64,000 nt of DNA from contig NZ_CP159289.1 in assembly GCF_040448675.1 (NCBI RefSeq), positions 682,001 to 746,000 of the forward strand, read 5' to 3'. Below, piece after piece: positions 8,949 to 18,122 of the stretch (its first letter is position 1; each line of letters opens with the position of its first letter). A program made the position numbers and the translations under genes. The notes beneath the pieces are model-generated. The model saw only the letters and a program-made list of their open reading frames with translations. It made no database searches and had not been told where the DNA came from. Source of the DNA: Dyadobacter sp. 676. Lineage in GTDB: Bacteria; Bacteroidota; Bacteroidia; Cytophagales; Spirosomataceae.

Positions 8949-9541
8949 TATTTCCCGTTCCATGATCCGCATGTTATCTCACCCAAAACCTTCTTTTAAG
9001 TCTAAAAGGTACTATGATATGTGAGCGGTTAACGTGAATATTAAATTGAAAACAGGTGCTGAACGTAGTATCCACCCACCTGCCGAGTCCAAAAACTATT
9101 GCACTGCACCTATGATGTCTGTCCTCAACTAGAATCGACCGTAACAACGACCCGCCCCACTTTGCCACCGGCGGAAAGCACCCGCCTCTGAGATCTGCCC
9201 ATGATTGCTATCGATACTTTCGACCACTGTGGTTGCGACTGCCGACAACTCACCAAACTTTTTCGATCTTGCAAGGGAAGATCGAGTCTGTGGTGTCAAC
9301 TATTTGCTCGCAGAATCTGCTTCCTGCGAAACGAGCCCAAAATTGTTATTTGTAAGTTACAAAACTGTCAGATTTTGTAACTTACAAATAACAATTCGCC
9401 AACACAACGCTGCAATTTGGAGCATTTTCAAATGACAGTTGTCCCTGAGAATCTATCAAAGCATTTCCGCTATTATTCAGCTCGCTTAGTTGATAGTTCC
9501 GTAGGTTTGACCAACGGGAAAAATAATCTAAAACCAAAACT
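8949..9541. other. A/T-rich intergenic region without recognisable gene
   Basis: About 590 bp upstream of the ars promoter and downstream of the truncated HTH gene. No conserved protein was recognised in any frame. The notable element is the perfect inverted repeat at 9341-9396. A 37-codon frame at 9432-9545 has no support. The stretch may be the leftover of deleted genes. Confidence 0.4.
9341..9396. repeat. Perfect 24-bp inverted repeat, 8-nt loop, containing two operator-like palindromes
   Basis: Arm 9341-9364 is the exact reverse complement of 9373-9396, separated by CTGTCAGA. Each arm itself contains an odd palindrome, TTTGTAAGTTACAAA on one side and TTTGTAACTTACAAA on the other. The double symmetry looks like paired binding sites for a dimeric regulator rather than only a terminator. 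No T-run follows the stem on either side. Confidence 0.75.
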
Positions 9542-10700
9542 TTAAGAATTAACATACCAAGGTTTTAGTGGCCACCCATCGTCCTTTTGTTCCGAGTTAT
9601 TCTGATCAAACCAAGGATTCGTGTTCTTGGCAACATCTTCCTTCATAATCTTATCAGGCAATATATCCCTAAGCCACTCGTCCCCAGTATCCACAAAAGG
9701 ATCATACCAATCGACCTTCCTTCTGGCCCAAGAGAGCCAGGCGGTCATTTCTTCATTCAATGAATTCGCATCGCGAGCCTTCTGCTCCTTCTGATTAATA
9801 TATTCCCGGATGACCTGAGCCTCCTTCCAACGGCTTGCAGCTTTTACCAATTGCTGAAAAGACTTTATTTCCAGCTTCTTCCGCTCCTCAAATTCCTTTC
9901 GTATTCTTTCCTCTTCCCGCATTTTCGCCCACCTCTTCTCGTTTTCCTCCCGTTCTTTTTTAAGGCGCTCGGCCAATTCTAACCGGGAAATTATTCTCGA
10001 TAGTCGCTGTTCGAGCTTCTGCTCTTTACCATCCTTGCAAATGGTAGAGATGTAATATTCTTCGAACTTGAACATCAGATTTCCGTTCGCTTTTAGAAGG
10101 CTGCTCTGCCAACTGTCGTACGCCGCGATTCTGTTTTGCATTTCCGTTAACACCATTCCTATTGCCTCTCCGGATACGACGACCTTGTAATATTCGCCTT
10201 CCAGGGTAAAATCATGCCCTCTTTGCCGCATAGCTTTAATGAAGGTATCCATAATACGCAAGGAACGATCAAGCAGGCCGGACGACACGCTGATGTAGAC
10301 ATTTCCGCCGGCGGGCAGTCTGAGATCTCCCCGAAGATAGCTATCCCCCTTGGCGTTTGACAAAAACGCTTGTTGAACCGCTTTAACTAATGGATCCGGG
10401 TTTAACAACTCTTGCTTAACTACCAGGTCAACTGATGTATCAGCTTCAATCGCCCTTTGTAAAGCCAGTTGTGGAGATATTCCTACCTCCGAAAAGTTAT
10501 CCCCTTCCGTCCGTAGAGACAGATGCAGTTGTTGTTCTCCTTCATATTTCTCTAAGAAGGGTTTTATCCTGACTTTTTTCCCAACCTTTACTTTATTCCG
10601 ATGGCCAATATCTGGCAGAGGGATCCCCATGGACTTGCAAACCTTTCGAAGACTACTATCCGATATATTGTATTTTTTTGAAATGCTCGCCAGTGGTGGA
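9542..10700 (-). pseudogene. HTH plus coiled-coil protein lacking its N-terminus
   Basis: A 362-residue frame can start at 10630, but the same frame continues upstream without a stop to about 10700 and encodes LASISKKYNISDSSLRKVCK just before SMGIPLPDIGHRNK. That is a helix-turn-helix of a widespread family whose members read KYGVSD...LxxxCRxLxIPxPxRGYW. The frame is then interrupted by a mini IS element at 10701, so the N-terminus is missing. The middle (residues ~210-270 of the remaining frame) is a charged coiled coil rich in K, E and R. The C-terminus contains WLSWARRKVDWYDPFVD, also typical of the family. Function unknown; probably a DNA-binding protein of mobile regions. Confidence 0.6.
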
Positions 10701-10865
10701 AATTACGGTGCCAGTGACCACCCCATTTCAATTTGAGCTGACCAGATGATTTCGGTCAAGATCGACCACCAAATCTTTCTTTCGTCAGTGAGTTACACAA
10801 AATCCAAGAATTTGGATTACTGGTCAATCTGCCACGGAATGGGGTGGTCTGTTGCACCGTATTCT
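10701..10865. mobile_element. Mini IS element with ~29-bp inverted ends (IS21-like deletion derivative)
   Basis: The left end at 10701-10729 and the reverse complement of 10837-10865 share TACGGTGC and GACCACCCCATT, with TGACCAG repeated further inside both ends. Repeated subterminal motifs of this type are characteristic of IS21-family ends. The 165-bp interior has no open frame. No clean target duplication is visible. It truncates the HTH gene on its left. Confidence 0.6.
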
Positions 10866-10975
10866 CCATTACACATGTATATCGAATGGTAACCGTATCG
10901 ATCAGAAAAACCTTACAGTCCTAAGGGCCAAATCAAGAGCAAAAATTAGTAAAACATTGATATTGCAGTAGCAAG

Positions 10976-11021
10976 CAAGCGTCTGAAAAATCAGATCAAA
11001 TATCAACTTTTCAGACGCTTG
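10976..11021. terminator. Hairpin beside left att copy (14-bp stem)
   Basis: CAAGCGTCTGAAAA (10976-10989) pairs perfectly with 11008-11021. It occupies the same place relative to the att core at 11053 as the mnmE terminator at 32962-33005 does to its core. The stems differ at matched positions on both arms, and the loops share CAGATCAAAT. Confidence 0.7.
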
Positions 11022-11052
11022 TATAGTGTTATCTATCGTTGTTTTTCGAAAA

Positions 11053-11070
11053 TCACTTGCCGATACAAAA
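11053..11070 (-). repeat. Left attachment-site copy (attL-like), mnmE 3'-end fragment
   Basis: The reverse strand reads TTTTGTATCGGCAAGTGA, encoding FCIGK-stop in one frame. It matches 15 of 18 bases of the mnmE terminus at 33037-33054. Weaker similarity to the preceding mnmE codons (GATGAT...GATAA) and to the downstream hairpin extends the match to roughly 130 bp. It is interpreted as the distal end of an integrated element. Confidence 0.7.
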
Positions 11071-11130
11071 TATTTATCTATCTCATCATCAGTCAATTAA
11101 CCAAGATCAGAACCAGATAAGATACAAAAA

Positions 11131-11598
11131 CTACTGGTTTCTATTGAGTATACTAATGATGAGATTTTTCACTGTCTCCATCTCTTCCGGCTTACTGGCT
11201 GCGGCAAACAAGGTGAGGCTGGCTAGCGCCTCGTTGCTAATAATTGGATCACCGTTGTCAGACGTTAGCAAATTGTTCCTTTCTAAAAACAGCAGGAAAC
11301 ATGCCGCGGCGATACGCTTGTTCCCGTCTACAAAACTATGATTCTTGATGATAAGATACAGTAAAGTTGCTGCCTTTTCTTCCACCGATGGATAAAAATC
11401 CTCGTCGCCAAAACCCTTGCCAATTTGCACGATAGCACTTTGGAAGCTTCCATCCTTTTCTTTTCCGAATACAGCTGAGTTGAAGTCAGCTTTCATAGCA
11501 TCGACGACGAGATGGTACTCGGTTAAATCTGGATACGTGGCCGGGCGCACAGTCCGGCCTTTCCGATCCAACTGCTCATGGTCATAGTCATCCAGTGT
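11131..11598 (-). pseudogene. Fic/Doc-family protein, 5'-truncated by IS21
   Basis: The conserved C-terminal Fic domain is intact: HSFVDGNKRIAA carries the Fic motif with Lys in place of the second Gly-Arg residue, as in the RhuM/Doc-like branch. Upstream, the frame continues through LDDYDHEQLDRKGR, a typical linker in longer Fic proteins, and then meets a stop (11599-11601) a few bases from the left end of the IS21 element at 11609. The N-terminal domain is absent from the far side of the IS, so a simple insertion is not the whole story. Fic proteins transfer AMP or other moieties to targets and often act as toxins. This copy is unlikely to be functional as a full-length protein, although the core domain could still fold. 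Confidence 0.7.
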
Positions 11599-11731
11599 TT
11601 ATATTACTTGAAAAGGGAACCAGGTTTCAATTGAAAAGTATACCACTTGTTTCGAACCTTCAGCGCTGGAAACGGAAGCTGAACAAAGATGATAAGCATG
11701 TATACCAAGCCGCAGCGGCGGACCGCAGGAG

Positions 11732-13237
11732 ATTATTTTAAAGTACTACCGTGAGGGCAAAAGCCAGCGGAGCATTTGCCGGGAGCTGAAAATCAGCCGG
11801 AAGACGGTATGCCGTTATCTAGCCGGTTATGATTTGGCTGTCAAGGGAGATCGATCTGTGGATGGTTCAATAGGCCCTTACCTGGTGAGTGCTCCGGTTT
11901 ATAACTCAAAGAACCGCTGCAAACGGCGCCTGAGCGCAGCAATCCAGCAGGCGATAGATGAGATGTTGCTGGTCAACGATGATAACAAACAGGCAGGCCT
12001 GCGGAAGCAGCTTTTGAAAAACAGCGACATATTGAAAGAGTTGCACCAGCGCGGTTTTTCGATTGGCTACACCAGTGTCTGCAATTATATCCGCTCAAAG
12101 CGGGGTATAGCCCATGGGCAGGAAGCCTATATCCGTCAGCAGTATGCCCCAGGCGGCAGCTGCGAGTTTGACTGGGGGGAAGTTAAGTTATGGATAGGCG
12201 GTGTTTTATCTCGTCTGCAATTGGCTGTGTTCACCAGCAGCTACGGCAACTATCGTTACGGACGGCTCTATCAGCGGCAGGACACGCTATCGTTCATGGA
12301 ATCGCATGTATCGTTTTTTAGGTCTTTGGGGCATGTATACCCCGAATTGGTCTACGATAACATGCGCGTAGCGGTCGCTAAATTTACGGGCCATCACCAG
12401 AAAGAACCCACCATGGCCCTTTTACAGCTCCGGGGCCATTACGGGTTTACCCACCGGTTTTGTAACGCAAGGCGCGGCAACGAAAAAGGGCATGTGGAGC
12501 GGAGCGTGGAATATGTGCGCCGAAAAAGCTTTGGGTTCAAGACCCGGTTCGACGACCTGGAATCGGCCAATGAATGGTTACAGATGCGGTTGGCCGAGCT
12601 GAATGCGGCCGTTCAACAGCAAAGCGGCAAAAGCGCACAACAGCTGTTGGAAGAAGAAAAGCCGTATCTGCCGGTGAGCAATACGGCGATGCTTTGCGCG
12701 GAGCAAATCCAGCTCCGGGCCGACAAATACGCCACGGTAAGCTATAAGACCAACCGTTACTCGGTGCCGGACCATTTGGTGGGCAAGTTCGTCGATGTGA
12801 AAGTGCTTAGTGACGGGCTACATCTTTATGATCAAGGGCAAAAAATAGCCCAGCATGCCCGCAGCTATGGCAAACACGAGTGGATCGTGCGAATTGACCA
12901 TTACCTGGAAACCTTCAAGCGTAAGCCAGGGGCATTGGCCGGCAGTGTGGCCCTTGCCAGCAGTGACCAGCTCAAAAGGCTATATCAGGCTTACTTCCGG
13001 CAAACCCCCAGAGACTTTATCGAGCTGTTATGTTTTTGCAAACAAAACCAGGTATCGGATGCATTGCTGGCATCGGTCGTTGAGCGGCTGCTCACAAGCG
13101 GAGTTGGGCATCCGGGAGCCGAGCAGTTGATGACCCTGATGGGCAATAAGGCGCAAACTTGCCCGTCGCCGGCCAGTTGCTCGACAGGCCTGGCAGCCCA
13201 AAACCAGCTTCTGCAAATATCATCCCTGTTCAACTAA
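11732..13237 (+). CDS. istA: IS21 transposase IstA
   Basis: DDE transposase of IS21. The first ATG/GTG/TTG-type start in frame is a TTG at 11834, but the frame is open further upstream and encodes the expected N-terminal HTH (QRSICRELKISRKTVCRYL) from about 11732, so translation must begin near 11690-11732, perhaps at a non-standard codon. The catalytic core contains CEFDWGEV (first Asp) and the segments YDNMRVAV and RGNEKGHVERSVEYVRR (second Asp and Glu). It ends at 13237, nine bases before istB. The transposase itself appears complete apart from the start uncertainty. Confidence 0.8.
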   Translation: MILKYYREGKSQRSICRELKISRKTVCRYLAGYDLAVKGDRSVDGSIGPYLVSAPVYNSKNRCKRRLSAAIQQAIDEMLLVNDDNKQAGLRKQLLKNSDILKELHQRGFSIGYTSVCNYIRSKRGIAHGQEAYIRQQYAPGGSCEFDWGEVKLWIGGVLSRLQLAVFTSSYGNYRYGRLYQRQDTLSFMESHVSFFRSLGHVYPELVYDNMRVAVAKFTGHHQKEPTMALLQLRGHYGFTHRFCNARRGNEKGHVERSVEYVRRKSFGFKTRFDDLESANEWLQMRLAELNAAVQQQSGKSAQQLLEEEKPYLPVSNTAMLCAEQIQLRADKYATVSYKTNRYSVPDHLVGKFVDVKVLSDGLHLYDQGQKIAQHARSYGKHEWIVRIDHYLETFKRKPGALAGSVALASSDQLKRLYQAYFRQTPRDFIELLCFCKQNQVSDALLASVVERLLTSGVGHPGAEQLMTLMGNKAQTCPSPASCSTGLAAQNQLLQISSLFN

Positions 13238-13245
13238 AAGTCGCC

Positions 13246-13997
13246 ATGAAAAAGCCAATCGAGGATCAAATAAGCCAATACAGCAAAGAGCTCCGCCTGC
13301 CTGCATTGGGCCATCACTTTAAAGAAGTCGCCCGCCAGTCCGCATCCGAAGGCGCTGGCTACGAAACGTTCCTGCTCCGGCTGATGCAGATCGAGTATGA
13401 AAAGCGCATCGAGAACCGAAAGGGTGCGGCCATCAGGCAGGCCGGGTTCCCAGCCAGAATGTATTTAAGCGAACTTGAAAAGCAGCATTTACCCAGCAGG
13501 CCCAGCAGAAACTACCGCTGCTGGAGCGGCTGGATTTTATCAAATCCGGGCAAAATATCGTGCTGTCCGGAAACCCGGGCACCGGCAAAACCCATATAGC
13601 CGTAGGCCTGGGGCTTAAGGCCTGTATCCAGGGCTATAAGGTATTGTTCACCACCGTTCACAAACTGTTGACCCAACTGCGTGAAGCTCACTCGCAAAGG
13701 GCCCTGCGTATTACCGAGGCCCGGTTCGAAAAATGGGACCTGGTTATCTGTGACGAGTTCGGATATGTCTCCTTCGACAAACAAGGTTCAGAACTGCTGT
13801 TTAACCATCTCTCCCTGCGCACGGGAAGAAAGTCGACGATCATCACCACCAACCTGGGTTTTGACCGCTGGGAGGAAATCTTTGGCGATCCGGTCCTGAC
13901 CGATGCACTGGTCGACAGGCTCACCCACAAAGCCTATCTGGTCAACATGAACGGAGAGTCTTACCGCATAAGGGAAACAAAACAAATGAACAAATGA
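13246..13997 (+). pseudogene. istB: IS21 helper ATPase IstB, one frameshift
   Basis: AAA+ ATPase that directs IstA to its target. The first frame starts at 13246 (MKKPIEDQISQYSKELRL) and derails after EKQHLP at about 13495. The second frame resumes with QAQQKLPLLERLDFIKSGQN and includes Walker A GNPGTGKT and Walker B LVICDEFGY, ending at 13997. One missing base near 13495 explains the split. The element is therefore probably defective for helper function unless a related IstB acts in trans. Confidence 0.75.
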
Positions 13998-14025
13998 AGC
14001 ACTATCCAGCCATACGAGCGCCGGC

Positions 14026-14067
14026 GTTAGCAGACCGAATCGGGGTACCCCAATTCGGTCTGCTAAC
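14026..14067. terminator. Strong hairpin near IS21 right end
   Basis: GTTAGCAGACCGAAT (14026-14040) pairs perfectly with 14053-14067, and the loop contains the palindrome GGGGTACCCC. It sits after istB and before the right inverted repeat, and probably insulates the element from neighbouring transcription. Confidence 0.6.
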
Positions 14068-14157
14068 CCTTTACCATTAAACTAAATTGGTATACTTTTG
14101 AAATGAATTAGTGGTATCCTTTTCAGTTGAAATAAACAAACATTAATAAAGATCGTT

Positions 14158-15126
14158 ATGCAAAATGAATGGTTTGTAGGAGTCGACATTTCGAAGGCTA
14201 CCCTGGATGTAGCAGTTTGCCATTTTAATAAGCCGGACGATTGCGTTGTCCATCGGTTTGGCAACAACTCACTAGGCTATAAATCGATGTTCACTATACT
14301 CAAAAGAAGTGGGATCAACCAGACAAACAGCTTCTTCTGCATGGAGCATACCGGACATCATACCTTAGGTCTTTGCTGCTGCCTCCAGGAAAGGGGCTTT
14401 CCATTTACCTTAGTTAGTCCCTCACATTTGAAAAAATCACTTGGGTTGGTGAGAGGTAAAAATGACCGCGTTGATGCACAGCGTATTGCGAAATTTGCTT
14501 GCCTGCATCATCGTCTCCTGAAACCTATGCGATTACCATCTACATGTTTACTAAAACTAAAAAATCTTCTTGCGTTTCGTGACAGGCTTGTAAAGACGAA
14601 CGTTAGTTTGGCGAATGCTGCAAAAGATTTGAAAAGCATTTCGAGTCTAATGGATAATCAGTTCATTATCAACCAATCCGAGCAACGGCAAAAATTCATA
14701 GAACAGCAAATCGCCGATACCGACCATCAAATTCAATTAGTTATGAAAGAGGACGAGCAGATTTACAGACATTTCACCCTGATCACCTCTGTGATCGGGG
14801 TTGGAATGATCACTGCTACCGCATTTCTGATTTATACACAGGATTTTACTGCTTTTGAGAACGGTCGGCAATTTGCCTGCTATTCAGGCGTTGCACCGTT
14901 TGAGTTTTCCTCAGGGAGTAGTATTAGAGGCAAAACAAAGGTTAGTCCACTGGCTAACAGGAAAATGAAATCTCTCCTGAGCAATTGTGCCAGTGCGGCT
15001 GTACAGCATGATCCAGAGCTCAAAATGTATTATCAACACAAAATAAAGGACGGTAAAGCAAAAATGGCCGCTATGAACGCGGTGAAAACAAAGCTTATAA
15101 ATCGGGTATTTGCCACTGTCCATTGA
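14158..15126 (+). CDS. IS110-family transposase with premature stop near the C-terminus
   Basis: 322 residues. The N-terminal DEDD domain opens WFVGVDISKATLDVAV and contains MEHTGHHT and VRGKNDRVDAQRIAKFA. The C-terminal transposase_20 domain includes ITSVIGVGMITATAFL and ACYSGVAPFEFSSGSSIRG. The frame ends VFATVH-TGA at 15126, while readthrough gives GTQYVTLMNYAQSA to a TAA at 15169-15171. Relatives have Arg at this place (RGTPYV), so CGA has become TGA and 15 residues are lost. The catalytic Ser region is intact. IS110 elements have no long inverted repeats, so the ends cannot be placed. Confidence 0.85.
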   Translation: MQNEWFVGVDISKATLDVAVCHFNKPDDCVVHRFGNNSLGYKSMFTILKRSGINQTNSFFCMEHTGHHTLGLCCCLQERGFPFTLVSPSHLKKSLGLVRGKNDRVDAQRIAKFACLHHRLLKPMRLPSTCLLKLKNLLAFRDRLVKTNVSLANAAKDLKSISSLMDNQFIINQSEQRQKFIEQQIADTDHQIQLVMKEDEQIYRHFTLITSVIGVGMITATAFLIYTQDFTAFENGRQFACYSGVAPFEFSSGSSIRGKTKVSPLANRKMKSLLSNCASAAVQHDPELKMYYQHKIKDGKAKMAAMNAVKTKLINRVFATVH

Positions 15127-15324
15127 GGGACCCAATATGTTACCCTGATGAATTACGCCCAATCTGCCTAACGTTCGGTCCTAACAGAGTCCTGTCCTGT
15201 GTATCTGAGAGGACTGTGAGAAAATATAAAGCCAGCTTATTCTGTTCAATGCGATTAAATTATGAACATGTTCTTGCTTCAATCTTAGAATTCCGGCGGC
15301 AAATTTGTCACGGTTTGCTGCCTG

Positions 15325-15707
15325 GAAAATCCTTAAAAGGATTTGATGTTGCAGCTGAACTGACCAGGATTTGCCTGATTGAAGGCTGTCGTCCGGAACG
15401 AATACAATGTGATAACGGCAGTGAATTTATCTCAAAGGAAATGGACTTATGGGCATATTCAAACGGTGTGAAACTCGACTTTTCGAGGCCTGGGAAACCG
15501 ACTGACAACCCATATGTCGACCGGGTCGCCGGAGCGATCATTTAACGGAAAGTTCAGGGACGAATGTCTATCACCAACTGGTTCTTATCCCTGGACGATG
15601 CCCGAGAAAAAATCGAGGACTTTCGGTGGGGATACAACCACTTTAGGCCGCACAGCGCACTGAATGATTTAACCGCAGCCGCGGACGGTCCCGAAAGAAT
15701 TTGTTAA
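15325..15707 (+). pseudogene. IS3-family transposase remnant (OrfB C-terminal half)
   Basis: The integrase core is recognisable as IQCDNGSEFISKEMDLWAY and FSRPGKPTDNPYVD. It is followed by a garbled segment with a stop at 15543-15545 where relatives read IESFNG, then by FNGKFRDECL in a second frame, then after a further shift by NWFLSLDDAREKIEDFRWGY and NHFRPHSALNDL. At least two lesions exist, so it is dead. The N-terminal half of the transposase is missing, perhaps replaced when the IS110 element arrived. Confidence 0.75.
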
Positions 15708-15857
15708 CTTACATCAAAAGACACCGGAAACTCTACTTTCGACCGTCTGAAAACTTGGGAGGACATCATGTCCAGTAAAACGGGAGTAGTTCAAATGTCT
15801 GTATGCGTCCGATAAAACCATATTTTAACAAATCCGCATAGTTCGTAATCTTGTTTC

Positions 15858-16166
15858 ATGAAAAATGAGACAGAAAAAATGCGTGAACTGTATGATCAGT
15901 GGCAAACGCAAGGGATAAGCAAGCAGGCTTTTTGCAATCGGAATGGTATGGGATACCATAAATTCAATTACTGGGTTAAAAAATTCCGCGGCAAGAATGT
16001 AGCCACCATGTCACCGCCCCCTGGGTTCAGTCAGATATCAGTTCCGCAACCGGAGTTAGTTGGTCAAGACCAACAGGCGCTGGCAGCAATTACTTTTCCA
16101 TCCGGAGCACGTATAGAGCTATTCGGTTCTCTTGACGCATCATTTATCAGGAAGCTCATTCTTTAA
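15858..16166 (+). CDS. tnpA: IS66 accessory protein TnpA
   Basis: 102 residues with the TnpA opening KMRELYDQWQTQGISKQAFC and YHKFNYWVKKF. It ends with the usual IS66 segment ITFPSGARIELFGS. The stop is separated by one base from the tnpB start, a typical coupled arrangement. It is required with TnpB for efficient transposition but its biochemical role is unknown. Confidence 0.88.
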   Translation: MKNETEKMRELYDQWQTQGISKQAFCNRNGMGYHKFNYWVKKFRGKNVATMSPPPGFSQISVPQPELVGQDQQALAAITFPSGARIELFGSLDASFIRKLIL

Positions 16167-16167
16167 A

Positions 16168-16440
16168 ATGCTGGCCTTATCCAATAGTTGCCGGTATTTC
16201 CTGTATCGGAGCCCAACTGACATGCGCTATGGAATATACAGTTTGGCTGGCTTGGTCCGGAATGAATTGGGCTTTGATCCATCGAGCGGTGATGTTTTCG
16301 TTTTCTTAGGTAAACGACTTAATCAAATCCGGCTCTTGCAGTGGGACAGGGACGGGTTTGCGATGTATGTCAAAAAGCTGGAACAAGGCACTTTTGAATG
16401 GCTAAAATCAGAAGATATAGCCATCACAGCCATCAACTGA
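16168..16440 (+). CDS. tnpB: IS66 accessory protein TnpB (Orf2)
   Basis: 90 residues when started at the ATG at 16168 (MLALSNSCRYFLYRSPTDMR); an earlier ATG at 16132 would overlap tnpA. The TnpB hallmarks are seen: RSPTDMRYGIYSLAGLV, GDVFVFLGKRLNQIRLLQWD and FEWLKSEDI. It belongs to the three-gene IS66 set. Confidence 0.9.
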   Translation: MLALSNSCRYFLYRSPTDMRYGIYSLAGLVRNELGFDPSSGDVFVFLGKRLNQIRLLQWDRDGFAMYVKKLEQGTFEWLKSEDIAITAIN

Positions 16441-16589
16441 CACTTCTTTTACAGGGTGTAATGTTGGACTCGGTTCGTCTAAGAAAACGATATCAGCACA
16501 CAAATCAGGTCACAAAATAAGATGGAAAACTTACTTTAAAAGTGCCTCAATAGCTTGATTAGGCTATTTTTGGTCCGTATCTTCGGGTT

Positions 16590-18122
16590 ATGGAAGATAT
16601 AGCGACGGACTATAAATTACTTTATGAGCAGGCGATTGCTGCACATAAAAAGTCGCTGGAATTAATATCGGAAAAGGATGAGCAGATCCAGGCCCTGAAC
16701 TTTGAGCTTGATAAATACAAGCGGTATATATTCGGCAAAAAGAACGAAAACCTGGCCAGTGTATACACAGATGTAAACCAGATCGATCTCTTTGAACTGG
16801 GAACCGACCGGCAGCAGCAAGAAGAACTCTCAGAGCAGGCAGCAGACGTTGTAAAGGAAAAAGCTCCCGCTAAAAAACGTGAAAAGGGAACGGGGAGAAT
16901 GCTGCTTCCTGAGAACCTGCGCCGTGAGATCATCATCATTGAACCTACCGAAGACGTTACCGGCTGCACTATAATCGGAGAAGAGGTCACTGAGGTGTTA
17001 GACCTTATTCCTGCTGAGTTTTTTGTGAAGCGTTATATCCGTTACAAATATGCCCGTGCCAATGGTGAGGGCATCATAACCGCATCTCTTCCAGACCGTG
17101 TAATTGATAAGGGCATTCCTTCGGAAGCAGTTATTGCCCAAATGGTTGTTGATAAGTATGTTTTTGGGCTTCCCCTTCACCGGCAGATAGACAAATACAG
17201 ACGGTTAGGAGTAAATGTTCCTGCTTCCACGGCCTCTGACTGGATTATGCGGGGCTGGCAGCACCTGTCCCCCTTATGGGAGCTCTTGAAACTGTTGGTT
17301 CTCAACCAGAAATATTTACAGCTAGACGAATCCCCATTAAAAGTGCTTGATCGAGACCATAAAAATGGGGTCCATCAGGGCTACATGTGGATATATAATG
17401 CCCCTTGTGATAAGCTTACGCTGTTTGACTACCGGAAGGGTCGCGATCAAAGTGGGCCTAGGCAGATGCTGGAGGGATATACCGGTATACTGCAAGTTGA
17501 TGGCTATTCGGTGTACGAAAAGCTCTTTGGGAACCATTCAGATATCCTTCTGGTCTACTGCATGGCTCATTCCCGACGCAAATTTGTAGACGCCAAGAAA
17601 TACGACGAGCAAAGGGCTACCTATGTGCTTGAACGTATGCAGTTACTTTATCTCCTTGAAAAGCAGATGCGGGAAGAAGGGCTGAGCTGGGAGGAGAAAA
17701 CCAAGTTAAGACAGGAAAAATCGGTTCCGGTTCTCTTGGAATTAAAAGATTGGATGACCCAGCAGCTGCCGCTGGTAATGCCGAAAAGCCCGCTTGGTCA
17801 GGCCATTGCTTACAGCTTACCTCGCTGGGAAGGGCTCAGTGCGTATGCATTACATGGGCAAATTGAGATCGATAATAATCTGGCGGAGAACGTAATTAGG
17901 CCCTTGGCAATCGGAAGAAAAGCATTTTTGTTCGCTGGTTCCCACCAGGCAGCTGAAATGACAGCAGGGATGTACTCTTTTATGGCTACGTGCAAGAAAA
18001 ACGGTGTAGATGAGCAGGAGTGGCTCAAAGACGTTTTCGAACGGATCCAGTCACACAAACAAAAAGATCTTTATCAACTGCTTCCAAATAACTGGATCAA
18101 ATTCCGCAATCAGAGCGCCTAA
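16590..18122 (+). CDS. tnpC: IS66 transposase TnpC
   Basis: 510 residues, complete. An N-terminal coiled coil and the LZ_Tnp_IS66 segment (KYKRYIFGKKNENL) lead into the zinc-binding-like and DDE core. Core landmarks are YLQLDESPLKVLD (first Asp), ILQVDGYSVYEKL (second Asp) and LHGQIEIDNNLAENVIRPLAIGR-type Glu region, followed by the IS66 C-terminal helix segment. All three genes and both ends are intact, so the element may be active. Confidence 0.93.
   Translation: MEDIATDYKLLYEQAIAAHKKSLELISEKDEQIQALNFELDKYKRYIFGKKNENLASVYTDVNQIDLFELGTDRQQQEELSEQAADVVKEKAPAKKREKGTGRMLLPENLRREIIIIEPTEDVTGCTIIGEEVTEVLDLIPAEFFVKRYIRYKYARANGEGIITASLPDRVIDKGIPSEAVIAQMVVDKYVFGLPLHRQIDKYRRLGVNVPASTASDWIMRGWQHLSPLWELLKLLVLNQKYLQLDESPLKVLDRDHKNGVHQGYMWIYNAPCDKLTLFDYRKGRDQSGPRQMLEGYTGILQVDGYSVYEKLFGNHSDILLVYCMAHSRRKFVDAKKYDEQRATYVLERMQLLYLLEKQMREEGLSWEEKTKLRQEKSVPVLLELKDWMTQQLPLVMPKSPLGQAIAYSLPRWEGLSAYALHGQIEIDNNLAENVIRPLAIGRKAFLFAGSHQAAEMTAGMYSFMATCKKNGVDEQEWLKDVFERIQSHKQKDLYQLLPNNWIKFRNQSA

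Larger units (their letters stand above)
11609..14125 (+). mobile_element. IS21-family insertion sequence
   Basis: Ends begin TGAAAAGG at 11609 and finish CCTTTTCA at 14125. Each end also has an inner repeat: TTCAATTGAAAAGTATACCA at left matches the inverted GGTATACTTTTGAAATGAA at right. The element is 2517 bp and encodes istA and a frameshifted istB. No clear 4-8 bp target duplication was found, so one flank may have been rearranged. Confidence 0.8.

Noticed and set aside
9432..9545. 37-codon plus-strand frame beginning ATGACAGTTG
   Set aside because: No conservation, no coupling and overlap with the truncated HTH gene on the other strand.
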